A stretch of 64,000 bases of DNA from Oceanicola sp. 22II-s10i (GTDB taxonomy: Bacteria; Pseudomonadota; Alphaproteobacteria; Rhodobacterales; Rhodobacteraceae), in NCBI RefSeq assembly GCF_002210105.1, contig NZ_AQQU01000007.1, positions 209,402 to 273,401 of the forward strand, read 5' to 3'. Under the pieces are notes generated by a model that was not told where the DNA came from, searched no databases, and saw only the letters and a list, made by a program, of their open reading frames with translations. Shown in pieces: positions 44,659 to 54,962 of the stretch. The position numbers were made by a program, and so were the translations under genes. Numbering within the stretch: the stretch's first letter is position 1; the number at the start of each line of letters is the position of its first letter.

Positions 44659-44682
44659 TTCGCTTTGCTTCCAATGCGAACA
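44659..44682. promoter_or_regulatory. Candidate GlpR operator 1, near glpR
   Basis: TTCGC (44659-44663) and GCGAA (44676-44680) form a dyad with 12 bases between, ending GCGAACATT. It lies just upstream of the glpR start, as expected for autoregulation. The E. coli GlpR consensus has ATGTTCG...CGAACAT, which it resembles. Confidence 0.4.
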
Positions 44683-44717
44683 TTTTCACAGACATCGCGA
44701 TCACGCAACCGAACGCT

Positions 44718-44725
44718 GTTCGAAC
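44718..44725. promoter_or_regulatory. Candidate GlpR operator 2 (GTTCGAAC)
   Basis: A perfect 8-bp palindrome within GCTGTTCGAACGG in the middle of the glpR-glpD spacer. It repeats the TTCG/CGAA theme of the two flanking sites. Confidence 0.35.
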
Positions 44726-44814
44726 GGTAAACCAGCCGGCTCACCCGCAATTTCGTAACGTATTGAACGGCCTTTCCGCGGTTTCCGCTGACCACATGAC
44801 GCGCCTTGGCGTCA

Positions 44815-44838
44815 TGTTCGCGCAAAGCCAAGCGAACA
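44815..44838. promoter_or_regulatory. Candidate GlpR operator 3, near glpD
   Basis: TGTTCGC (44815-44821) and GCGAACA (44832-44838) are perfect 7-bp arms 10 bases apart, the best dyad in the spacer, about 80 bp before the glpD start. Confidence 0.5.
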
Positions 44839-44916
44839 CAAACGAAGATAATACTGTTTCTCTTTTCCCGAATCGTGCAGGACTTCGGCACATCGGCTTT
44901 GGGAGGAGCCCCGCAC

Positions 44917-46530
44917 GTGTCATCCGCCACCCAAAACGGCGTCTCGGACCTGTTCGTCATCGGCGGCGGGATCAACGGCTGCGGCATTGCCCGCGACGCC
45001 GCCGGACGCGGGCTTTCGGTTACGCTGGCCGAGATGGGCGACCTGGCCTCGGCGACCTCCTCCGCCTCGACCAAGCTGTTCCACGGCGGGCTGCGCTACC
45101 TCGAGTATTTCGAGGTCCGGTTGGTCCGCGAGGCGCTGATCGAGCGCGAGACGCTGCTCAGGGCGATGCCGCACATCTCGTGGCCCATGCGGTTCGTCCT
45201 GCCGTGGCACCCCGGCATGCGGTTCGATTCCACCACGCCGACCTCGCGCCTGCTGACGCTGGTCATGCCGTGGATGCGCGGACGCCGCCCGGCCTGGCTG
45301 ATCCGGCTGGGGCTGTTCATGTACGACAACCTCGGCGGGCGAAAGATCCTGCCGCCGACCCGCTCGCTCGACCTGACGGACACGCCCGAAGGCGCGCCGC
45401 TGAAGCCGGAGTTCCGCAAGGCCTACGAATATTCCGACTGCTGGATCGAGGATTCCCGCCTCGTGGTGCTGAACGCCCGCGACGCCGAGGCGCGCGGCGC
45501 GACGATCCTGACCCGGACCCGCGTGCGGTCGGCCCATGCCGAGGACGGACTCTGGACGGTCGAGACGGAGGACGAGGACGGCCGCGTCAGCCATTACCGG
45601 GCCCGGATGCTGGTCAACGCCGGCGGCCCGTGGGTGGGTGAGATCATCGCCAACACGATCCGGTCCAACTCCGAGGAGCGGGTGCGGCTGGTGCGCGGCA
45701 GTCATATCGTGACGCCCCGGCTCTACGACCACGACAAGTGCTACTTCTTCCAGGGCAGCGACGGAAGGATAATTTTTGCAATACCTTACGAGACGGACTT
45801 CACCCTGATCGGCACCACGGATGCCGAACATGACGATCCCGGCACCAAGCCCGTCTGCACCCCCGAGGAACGGGATTACCTGCTGGATTTCGCGAACCGC
45901 TATTTCGCGCGGACGCTGACAACGGATGACGTGGTCTGGACCTATTCCGGAGTTCGGCCGCTGTACGACGACGGCGCCAGCAGCGCGACGGCGGCGACGC
46001 GGGACTACACCCTGCGCATCGACCGGTCCGGCGGCGCTCCGGTGCTGAACGTCTTCGGCGGCAAGATCACGACCTACCGGCGGCTGGCCGAGCACGCGCT
46101 GGAAAAGATCGGCGGAGAGCTCGGCGGCGTGACCGACGACTGGACCGCCGGCGTCGCCCTGCCCGGCGGCGATTTCCCGGTGGACGGCTTCGACGCGCTG
46201 GTCGCGGGTATGGAGCGGGACTTCCCCTTCCTCAGGCCCCGCTGGGCCCGGCGGCTGGTGCGCGCCTACGGAACCGAGGCACGGGCGCTGATCGGCGGGG
46301 CCGCGTCGGCGGACCAGATGGGCCCGGACTTCGGCGCGACCCTGACGGGGGCGGAGGTCGCTTGGCTGATGGACCGCGAATACGCCCGCACGGCCGAGGA
46401 CGTGGTCTGGCGGCGCAGCAAGCTGGGGCTGCGGCTGAGCGCGGAACAGATCGCCGCGCTGGATGAATGGATGACGGAGCGGCGGCGCAGCGCGCCCATG
46501 GCCGCGCGGACTGCGGGAGGGGTGGCATGA
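44917..46530 (+). CDS. glpD: Glycerol-3-phosphate dehydrogenase (FAD, aerobic type)
   Basis: A 537-residue membrane-associated flavoenzyme that oxidises glycerol 3-phosphate to dihydroxyacetone phosphate and feeds quinone. FAD binding is in DLFVIGGGINGCGIARDAAGR, with STKLFHGGLRYLE and a C-terminal helical domain. The start is GTG at 44917, with GGGAGGAG 10 bases upstream; an upstream ATG at 44806 in the same frame lies in the control region and lacks a ribosome-binding site. Its stop overlaps the glpS start (ATGA). First gene of the glycerol operon. Confidence 0.95.
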   Translation: MSSATQNGVSDLFVIGGGINGCGIARDAAGRGLSVTLAEMGDLASATSSASTKLFHGGLRYLEYFEVRLVREALIERETLLRAMPHISWPMRFVLPWHPGMRFDSTTPTSRLLTLVMPWMRGRRPAWLIRLGLFMYDNLGGRKILPPTRSLDLTDTPEGAPLKPEFRKAYEYSDCWIEDSRLVVLNARDAEARGATILTRTRVRSAHAEDGLWTVETEDEDGRVSHYRARMLVNAGGPWVGEIIANTIRSNSEERVRLVRGSHIVTPRLYDHDKCYFFQGSDGRIIFAIPYETDFTLIGTTDAEHDDPGTKPVCTPEERDYLLDFANRYFARTLTTDDVVWTYSGVRPLYDDGASSATAATRDYTLRIDRSGGAPVLNVFGGKITTYRRLAEHALEKIGGELGGVTDDWTAGVALPGGDFPVDGFDALVAGMERDFPFLRPRWARRLVRAYGTEARALIGGAASADQMGPDFGATLTGAEVAWLMDREYARTAEDVVWRRSKLGLRLSAEQIAALDEWMTERRRSAPMAARTAGGVA

Positions 46531-47615
46531 CGCTGAAACTGGAGGGCGTGACCAAGATCGTCGGACGCGACACTCACATCCATCCGACCGACCTGACGCT
46601 GGAAGAGGGCACGATGAACGTGCTTCTGGGCCCGACGCTGGCGGGAAAGACCTCGCTCATGCGGCTGATGGCCGGGCTCGACGTGCCGACCGCGGGGCGT
46701 ATCCACTGGCAGGGCACCGACGTCACCGGGATGCGGGTGCAGGACCGCAAGGTCGCGATGGTATACCAGCAGTTCATCAACTACCCGTCCATGACCGTCT
46801 ACGACAACATCGCCTCGCCCATGCGACTGCTGGGGATCGACAGGGCCGAGATCGACCGCCGCGTCCGCGAAACCGCCGAGATGATGAAGCTGACCCCGAT
46901 GCTCAAGCGCAAGCCGCTGGAGCTGTCGGGCGGCCAGCAACAGCGCTGCGCCCTGGCGCGGGCGCTGGTCAAGGACGCGGGGCTGGTCCTGCTGGACGAG
47001 CCGCTGGCGAACCTCGACTACAAGCTGCGCGAGGAACTCAGGATCGAGATCCCGCGCATCTTCGCCGCCTCCGGCGCGATCTTCGTCTATGCCACGACCG
47101 AACCCGAAGAGGCGCTGCTGCTCGGCGGGAACACCGCCACGCTCTGGGAAGGCCGGGTCACGCAGTTCGGCCCCACGCCCGAGGTCTATCGCAAGCCGGT
47201 CGACTCCACGACCGCGCGGGTGTTCAGCGATCCGCCGATGAATTTCCTGCAGGTGTCGAAGACCGGCGCGCGGCTGATGTTCGGCGACGGTCAATCGGCC
47301 GAGGCGACCGGCAAGCTCGCCAGCCTGCCCGATGGCCGCTACACCGCCGGATTCCGCCCCAACCATATCGAGATCACCCAGCACACGCCCGGCGCGATGC
47401 GGTTCAAGGCGACCGTCAGCGTGACAGAACTGACCGGGTCGGAAACCTTCGTGCACCTCGACCATCACGGCGAACGCTGGGTGGGGCAGATCCACGGGGT
47501 TCATGACCTCGACCACGGGGCCGAGGTGACGGTCTGGCTGGATCCGTCGCATGTCTATGTCTTCGGCGCGGACGGCAGTCTGGTCGCGCCCGCAGCCTAC
47601 GCCGAAGCCGCGTGA
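46527..47615 (+). CDS. glpS: Glycerol ABC importer ATPase 1 (GlpS type), no switch histidine
   Basis: A 362-residue ABC ATPase with a C-terminal MalK-like regulatory domain. Walker A is atypical (GPTLAGKT, 35-42), the signature LSGGQQQR is intact, and Walker B LVLLDEPLAN has its catalytic Glu. The switch (H-loop) histidine is replaced: VYATTEPEEA stands where VTHDQxEA is expected. Paired with the next ATPase it should form a heterodimer with one competent site. Its start overlaps the glpD stop (ATGA). The naming follows the rhizobial glpSTPQUV system, not the E. coli symbols. Confidence 0.9.
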   Translation: MTLKLEGVTKIVGRDTHIHPTDLTLEEGTMNVLLGPTLAGKTSLMRLMAGLDVPTAGRIHWQGTDVTGMRVQDRKVAMVYQQFINYPSMTVYDNIASPMRLLGIDRAEIDRRVRETAEMMKLTPMLKRKPLELSGGQQQRCALARALVKDAGLVLLDEPLANLDYKLREELRIEIPRIFAASGAIFVYATTEPEEALLLGGNTATLWEGRVTQFGPTPEVYRKPVDSTTARVFSDPPMNFLQVSKTGARLMFGDGQSAEATGKLASLPDGRYTAGFRPNHIEITQHTPGAMRFKATVSVTELTGSETFVHLDHHGERWVGQIHGVHDLDHGAEVTVWLDPSHVYVFGADGSLVAPAAYAEAA

Positions 47616-47625
47616 GGAGGATGAA

Positions 47626-48708
47626 GTGGCCCGCATAACCCTCGACAATCTCGCGCATTCCTACTTGCCCCGGCCCGCGGGCGACGACGACTATGCGCTC
47701 AAGAAGATGACCCATGTCTGGCAGGACGGCGAGGCCTACGCGCTGCTCGGGCCCTCGGGCTGCGGCAAGTCCACGCTGCTCAACATCATCTCGGGCCTGC
47801 TGGCCCCGTCCGAGGGCCGGATCCTCTTCGGCGAGCAGGACGTGACCCATGCCCCGACCGCCGAGCGGAACATCGCGCAGGTGTTCCAGTTCCCCGTCGT
47901 CTACGACACGATGACGGTGCGCGAGAACCTCGCCTTTCCGCTCAAGAACCGGGGCGCGAAGCCCGACTACATCAAGGCCCGCGTCGCGCAGATCGCGGCG
48001 ATGATCGGGATGGAGGCGGAGCTCGACCGCAAGGCCCGCGGGCTGACGGCGGATGCCAAGCAGAAGATTTCGCTGGGTCGCGGGATGGTGCGCGAGGACG
48101 TCAACGCGCTGCTCTTCGACGAGCCGCTGACGGTGATCGACCCGCATATGAAGTGGGAACTGCGGACCCAGCTCAAGAGCCTGCACCGGCAGTTCGGGCA
48201 CACGATGATCTATGTCACCCACGACCAGACCGAGGCGCTGACCTTCGCCGACCGCGTCGTCGTCATGCACGACGGCCGCGTCGTCCAGATCGGCACCCCG
48301 CAGGAGCTGTTCGAGACGCCGGAGCATACCTTCGTCGGCTACTTCATCGGCTCGCCAGGGATGAACGTGTTCCCGGCCAAGGTCGAAGGGCGGACGGCCT
48401 ATATCAACGGCGCCGAGATGGCTTTGCCGCATGGCTACGGCGCGCTGTCGGGCAAGGTCGAGATCGGCGTGCGGCCCGAATACGCGCGGCTGTCGGCGAC
48501 CGAAGGGATGCCGGTGCGCGTCCGCCGGGTCGAGGACGTGGGCCGCCACAAGATCGTCCGGGCCGAGTTCTTCGGGCACGACATCAACATCATCGCGGGC
48601 GAGAACGACGAGGTTGCGGCGGATACCGCGCGGGTCGTCTTCGACGGGGCGCATGTGAACGTCTACGCTGACGACTGGCGCGTCGCGCCTGAAGGGAGGG
48701 CGGCGTGA
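47626..48708 (+). CDS. glpT: Glycerol ABC importer ATPase 2 (GlpT type), degenerate signature motif
   Basis: A 360-residue ABC ATPase. Walker A GPSGCGKST (42-50) and the switch histidine (IYVTHDQTEAL) are normal, but the LSGGQ signature has decayed to LTADAKQKISLGRG, and the D-loop reads TVIDPH. This mirrors the defects of GlpS. The start is GTG at 47626 with GAGGAGG upstream. A 196-bp gap with an inverted-repeat element separates it from the first permease gene. Confidence 0.9.
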   Translation: MARITLDNLAHSYLPRPAGDDDYALKKMTHVWQDGEAYALLGPSGCGKSTLLNIISGLLAPSEGRILFGEQDVTHAPTAERNIAQVFQFPVVYDTMTVRENLAFPLKNRGAKPDYIKARVAQIAAMIGMEAELDRKARGLTADAKQKISLGRGMVREDVNALLFDEPLTVIDPHMKWELRTQLKSLHRQFGHTMIYVTHDQTEALTFADRVVVMHDGRVVQIGTPQELFETPEHTFVGYFIGSPGMNVFPAKVEGRTAYINGAEMALPHGYGALSGKVEIGVRPEYARLSATEGMPVRVRRVEDVGRHKIVRAEFFGHDINIIAGENDEVAADTARVVFDGAHVNVYADDWRVAPEGRAA

Positions 48709-48734
48709 TGAGGGCGGCGGCTGAACAGAGAGAT

Positions 48735-48857
48735 GTCATCCTCGGGCCTGACCCGAGGACCTCATGGTACATCGCGCAGCATCACCACGGCGCGGTCGAG
48801 GCCGAGGTTGACGTTGTCACTGCGTCGGGAGGTCCTCGGGTCAGGCCCGAGGATGAC
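48735..48857. repeat. Palindromic intergenic element inside the glycerol operon
   Basis: Two 29-bp arms at 48735-48763 and 48829-48857 are perfect reverse complements; each starts or ends with the GTCATCCTCGGGCCTGACCC sequence and is itself partly symmetric (CCTCGGG-CCTGA-CCCGAGG). Sixty-five bases lie between. Such GTCATCCTCGGG elements are common in alphaproteobacterial genomes. It can fold in the mRNA between the ATPase and permease genes. Confidence 0.85.
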
Positions 48858-48904
48858 GGCGCAGTGTCCTGCCGCTCCGACCAGCCCCAACGAGGAGCCG
48901 CGTG

Positions 48905-49774
<870 letters not shown>

Positions 49775-49775
49775 G

Positions 49776-50624
49776 ATGGCCGACGCCACTGCCCTCGCCC
49801 CCGCCAAGGCCAGCGCTCTGCCCCGCGTGAACGGCAAGGCCGTCGTCATGACGCTGTACCTGCTGTTCCTGCTGCTGCCGATCTACTGGCTGGTGAACAT
49901 GAGCCTGAAGACCAACTCCGAGATCCTCGGGGGCTTCTCGCTCTACCCGCGCGACCTGACGTTCCGGAACTACGCGGTGATCCTGACCGACCCGTCGTGG
50001 TACATGGGCTACGTCAATTCGCTGATCTACGTGGTGATGAACACGGTGATCTCGGTGACTGTCGCCCTGCCCGCCGCCTATGCCTTTTCGCGCTACCATT
50101 TCCTGGGCGACAAGCACCTGTTCTTCTGGCTTTTGACCAACCGCATGGCCCCGCCGGCGGTCTTCGCGCTGCCGTTCTTCCAGCTTTATTCGTCCGTGGG
50201 CCTGTTCGACACCCACATCGCCGTGGCGCTGGCGCATTGCCTGTTCAACGTGCCGCTGGCGGTCTGGATCCTCGAAGGCTTCATGCGCGGCGTGCCCAAG
50301 GAGATCGACGAGACGGCCTATATCGACGGCTATTCCTTCGGGCGGTTCTTCGTGAAGATCTTCATGCCACTGATCGCGAGCGGCATCGGGGTCGCGGCGT
50401 TCTTCTGCTTCATGTTCTCGTGGGTCGAGCTGCTGCTGTCGCGGACGCTGACGACCGTGGACGCCAAGCCGATCGCGGCGACGATGACGCGCACCGTGTC
50501 GGCCTCGGGGCTCGACTGGGGCGTGCTGGCGGCAGCGGGGGTGCTGACCATCGTGCCCGGCGCGCTCGTAATCTGGTTCGTGCGGAACTACATCGCCAAG
50601 GGCTTTGCCCTGGGGAGGGTGTGA
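49776..50624 (+). CDS. glpQ: Glycerol ABC importer permease 2 (GlpQ type)
   Basis: A 282-residue MalG-class permease. The EAA loop is in DETAYIDGYSFGRFFVKIF, and the N-terminus has the usual helix LYLLFLLLPIYWLVNMSLK. With GlpP it forms the membrane channel for glycerol. After its stop a 223-bp gap with another inverted repeat precedes the small GlpU-type gene. Confidence 0.9.
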   Translation: MADATALAPAKASALPRVNGKAVVMTLYLLFLLLPIYWLVNMSLKTNSEILGGFSLYPRDLTFRNYAVILTDPSWYMGYVNSLIYVVMNTVISVTVALPAAYAFSRYHFLGDKHLFFWLLTNRMAPPAVFALPFFQLYSSVGLFDTHIAVALAHCLFNVPLAVWILEGFMRGVPKEIDETAYIDGYSFGRFFVKIFMPLIASGIGVAAFFCFMFSWVELLLSRTLTTVDAKPIAATMTRTVSASGLDWGVLAAAGVLTIVPGALVIWFVRNYIAKGFALGRV

Positions 50625-50654
50625 TGGCGACATTGGGCATCAGCGCTGAGGATC

Positions 50655-50778
50655 GCGCCCTTCCCTGGGCGGGCGCCTCGGGCCGCCTGTGGTCAGCGGT
50701 TTATCCCCAAAGCCCCGGTCGACGGCTGAACGGGCAACGACATCGCCAAGGCGCCCTCCCGTGGGGAGGGAAGGGCGC
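50655..50778. repeat. Second inverted-repeat element inside the glycerol operon
   Basis: The left arm (50655-50678, GCGCCCTTCCCTGGGCGGGC then GCCT) and the right arm (50749-50778) are imperfect reverse complements; 12 bp at the outer ends are perfect (GCGCCCTTCCCT with AGGGAAGGGCGC). A smaller hairpin CCGGGC/GCCCGG follows at 50782-50798. It differs from the element at 48735. It may stabilise or attenuate the operon mRNA. Confidence 0.65.
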
Positions 50779-50847
50779 GGTCCGGGCTGGTCGCCCGGAC
50801 CAGGGTGTGAACCAGAGCGCGGCGCTCACATTCGGAGGGTGGACGTA

Positions 50848-51120
50848 ATGGACTGGATGGCATGGACATGGCCGACCGCGATCTTCTTCGCCGTCATCGC
50901 CTCGCTGCTGATCGTCTTCACCTTCCTCGCGATCCGTTTCCCGGAAACCCCGCGCACCGGCGTCCTCGGGATCGAGACGACACGCGGGGACCGGCTGTTC
51001 ATCACGCTGCTCGGCAGCGCCTTCATCAACCTCGCATGGCTCGGGCTGGTCGGGGAGAACCAGCCATGGGCCATGGCGGTCTGCCTGATCTATGCCGCAG
51101 CGGTGTTCCGCTGGGTCTAG
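50848..51120 (+). CDS. glpU: Small DUF2160 membrane protein of the glycerol importer (GlpU type)
   Basis: A 90-residue inner-membrane protein with two or three helices (WTWPTAIFFAVIASLLIVFTF, LFITLLGSAFINLAWLGLV, WAMAVCLIYAAAVF). The RFPETPRTGVLGIETTRGDR loop is characteristic of DUF2160. It always occurs with this kind of glycerol importer in the genomes I recall, and its exact job is not known. GGAGG lies before the ATG. Confidence 0.85.
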   Translation: MDWMAWTWPTAIFFAVIASLLIVFTFLAIRFPETPRTGVLGIETTRGDRLFITLLGSAFINLAWLGLVGENQPWAMAVCLIYAAAVFRWV

Positions 51121-51209
51121 GGAAGGAAATCCGGCGACGCGGGAAAAAGGCCTAGGAAACCGACCCGCGCCGCCTTCGCAGAAACCAAGTTCTACAACGG
51201 GAGGACCAT

Positions 51210-52937
<1,728 letters not shown>

Positions 52938-52967
52938 TCGCTGCTGTCACGAAACTACCCTCCCTTG

Positions 52968-52996
52968 CGGGGCCCTTCGGGGCCCCGTCTTTTGTT
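52968..52996 (+). terminator. Terminator of the glycerol transporter operon
   Basis: An 8-bp stem (CGGGGCCC with GGGCCCCG, 52968-52987) closed by a TTCG tetraloop and followed by TCTTTTGTT. A textbook intrinsic terminator 31 bp after glpV. Confidence 0.88.
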
Positions 52997-53016
52997 CGTG
53001 GGTCATTTCGCGGCTG

Positions 53017-53877
53017 TCAGGCAAATTCCGCAGGCGTCGTGCCGAAGGCCTCGCGGAACCGTCGTGCGAAATGCGACCGGCTGGCATAGCCCGCCAGTTC
53101 CGCCGCGACCCCGGCAGGCGCGCCCTGCGCCAGCGCGTCCCGCGCCGCCTCCATCCGTGCCGCGCGGACGATATCGCGGAACGACTGGCCGGCCTGCGCC
53201 AGATGCCGCCTGAGCGTCGACGCCCCCATGCCCATCCGACCGGCCATCTCCTCGACCGTCCAGACCGCCGCAGGATCGCTGCGAACGAGCCAGCCGATCC
53301 GGTCTGGCAGGGTCTGCCAGAACAACGGCCGCGCCTGCGGCACCCGGCGCAGCAGCAGCAGGATCTCGGCCACCCGGTGACGGCAGACCTCGGCCCGCGC
53401 CGCCGGATCGCGCAGTTCACGCCGGGCGTTGCCGACCGCATCCACCAGGTCCTGCGTCAACGGGATCGAGAAATCCGCCACCTGCCCCGGCTTCCGCGCC
53501 TCCTCCGCCGTCAGCGGCGCGACGCCCTGCGGCAGTTCCGAGACCTCGATCAGCAGCGACTGGTAGTAGCCCGACCGTTCGTCCGGAATGTTAAGCACGT
53601 CGATCAGCACCCCGCGCGGCAGGGCGAAAAGCGTGCCCGCAGGCATCCGGTGCGGCGTATCGCCCAGCCAGACTTCCTAGGCGCCGCGCAGGACGATCCC
53701 GAGCACGGGGTTCGGCATCGTGATCGATGTCAGCTTCTCGCGACTGAGACAGGCATAGGTGAACGCGCCCGGCCCCTCGTGCCGCGTGCCGCCGCCGTGC
53801 TGGAGGGACACATCCGCGAAATGGCGCATCAGCTCGGCCCGCAGGCTCAGGTCGTCTGTCTGGGTGTCGTGTTTCAT
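53017..53877 (-). pseudogene. AraC-family regulator interrupted by an in-frame stop codon
   Basis: Two open pieces in one frame read as a single 286-codon AraC regulator broken by TAG at 53679-53677. The first piece (66 codons) starts MKHDTQTDDLSLRAELMRHF and ends VLGIVLRGA; then TAG; then EVWLGDTPHRMPAGTLFALPRGV continues without a shift. Lysine (AAG) would fit the stop position. The C-terminal part keeps a full two-helix AraC DNA-binding domain (WTVEEMAGRMGMGASTLRRHL, YASRSHFARRFREAFG). A downstream start at 53646 could still yield a 209-residue piece. It is divergent from the MBL hydrolase gene, its likely target. Confidence 0.82.
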
Positions 53878-54015
53878 GGCCCGAGCTTACGCCGGTATCG
53901 CGCGCCGGGAAAATGCCCGATCGAGCGTTTCGGGCTCATCTTCAGGCATTCCCGGCCCTCGGGCGATCCTCTGGCCGTGCATCTTCGGTCCATTGCAACC
54001 AGTCGGAGATCCCGA

Positions 54016-54855
54016 ATGAACCGCTTCATCGCCCCCCTCGCCCTGACCGCCGCGACCGTCCTGCCCGGTCTGGCCCCTGCCGCCGAAACCGCGCTCTGGC
54101 GTCTCGACTGCGGCAGCATCGAGGTCCGCGATCTCAACCTTTTCAGCGACACGATGGCCTATCCCGGCCAGAGCATGACCCTGACCAACAGCTGCTACGC
54201 GATCCGCCACGGCGGAGAGGTGATGATCTGGGACACCGGCTTTCCTGCCGCGCTGATCGGCGCGCCCGCGTCGGAAGACGTGCTCGCCCCCAGCCTCGAG
54301 AGCGACCTGCCCTCGCAACTGGCCGAGATCGGGATCGCCCCCTCGGATGTGACAAAGGTCGGCATTTCGCATTACCACTTCGACCACACCGGTCAGGCCG
54401 CCGCGTTCGCGCAGGCCGAACTGCTCATCGGCGCGGCCGACTGGACGGTGCTGAGCGGCCCGCTGCCCGACTGGGCCGGGGGTTTCGTGGTGCCGGAAAC
54501 GCTCGCCCCCTGGGTGTCCGGCGGCGCGCGGGTCCGGGCGGTGCCGGGCGATCACGACGTGTTCGGCGATGGCAGCGTGGTGATGCTCGCCATGCCCGGA
54601 CACACGCCGGGCGAAACCGCGCTGCTGGTCAACCTGCCCGAAACCGGCCCGGTTCTCCTGTCCGGCGACGTGGTGCATTTCGCCGAACAGATCGACGGGA
54701 ACGGCGTCCCCGGCTTCAACTTCGACCGTGCCGACAGCCTTGCCTCGATGGCCCGGATGACCACCCTCGCGGACAATCTGGGCGCGGTTCTGGTCGTCCA
54801 GCACGACCCGCGCCACATCGACCGCCTTCCCGCCTTCCCCGAAGCCGCCAGATGA
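54016..54855 (+). CDS. Secreted metallo-beta-lactamase-fold hydrolase (AHL lactonase-like)
   Basis: A 279-residue exported hydrolase. A signal peptide (1-22, LALTAATVLPGLAPAA) precedes an MBL fold with the zinc motif HYHFDHTG (about 118-125), GHTPGE, the bridging Asp in LSGDVVHF, and a last His in HDPRHID. This group includes N-acyl homoserine lactonases and related periplasmic lactonases. GGAG is 7 bases before the ATG. It sits between the glycerol transporter operon and glpK, beside the broken AraC gene. Confidence 0.87.
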   Translation: MNRFIAPLALTAATVLPGLAPAAETALWRLDCGSIEVRDLNLFSDTMAYPGQSMTLTNSCYAIRHGGEVMIWDTGFPAALIGAPASEDVLAPSLESDLPSQLAEIGIAPSDVTKVGISHYHFDHTGQAAAFAQAELLIGAADWTVLSGPLPDWAGGFVVPETLAPWVSGGARVRAVPGDHDVFGDGSVVMLAMPGHTPGETALLVNLPETGPVLLSGDVVHFAEQIDGNGVPGFNFDRADSLASMARMTTLADNLGAVLVVQHDPRHIDRLPAFPEAAR

Positions 54856-54883
54856 TCTGATTATTCAGCAAAATCATTACACT

Positions 54884-54913
54884 AACGCCGGGATGTTCAC
54901 GCAACCCGGCGTT
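54884..54913. terminator. Hairpin between the MBL hydrolase gene and glpK
   Basis: AACGCCGGG (54884-54892) and CCCGGCGTT (54905-54913) are perfect 9-bp arms around a 12-base loop. No T-run follows. It may end the hydrolase transcript or act in the glpK leader; the loop holds ATGTTCACG, similar to half of a GlpR site. Confidence 0.45.
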
Positions 54914-54962
54914 GACTTCCCGCGCCCCCAAGGCCACAGTTCACGGCAGGGAGGACGCTGAA

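Noticed and set aside
50624..50848. Possible 74-codon gene overlapping the GlpQ stop
   Set aside because: It is made mostly of the inverted-repeat element at 50655-50778, and the product has no resemblance to a protein family.
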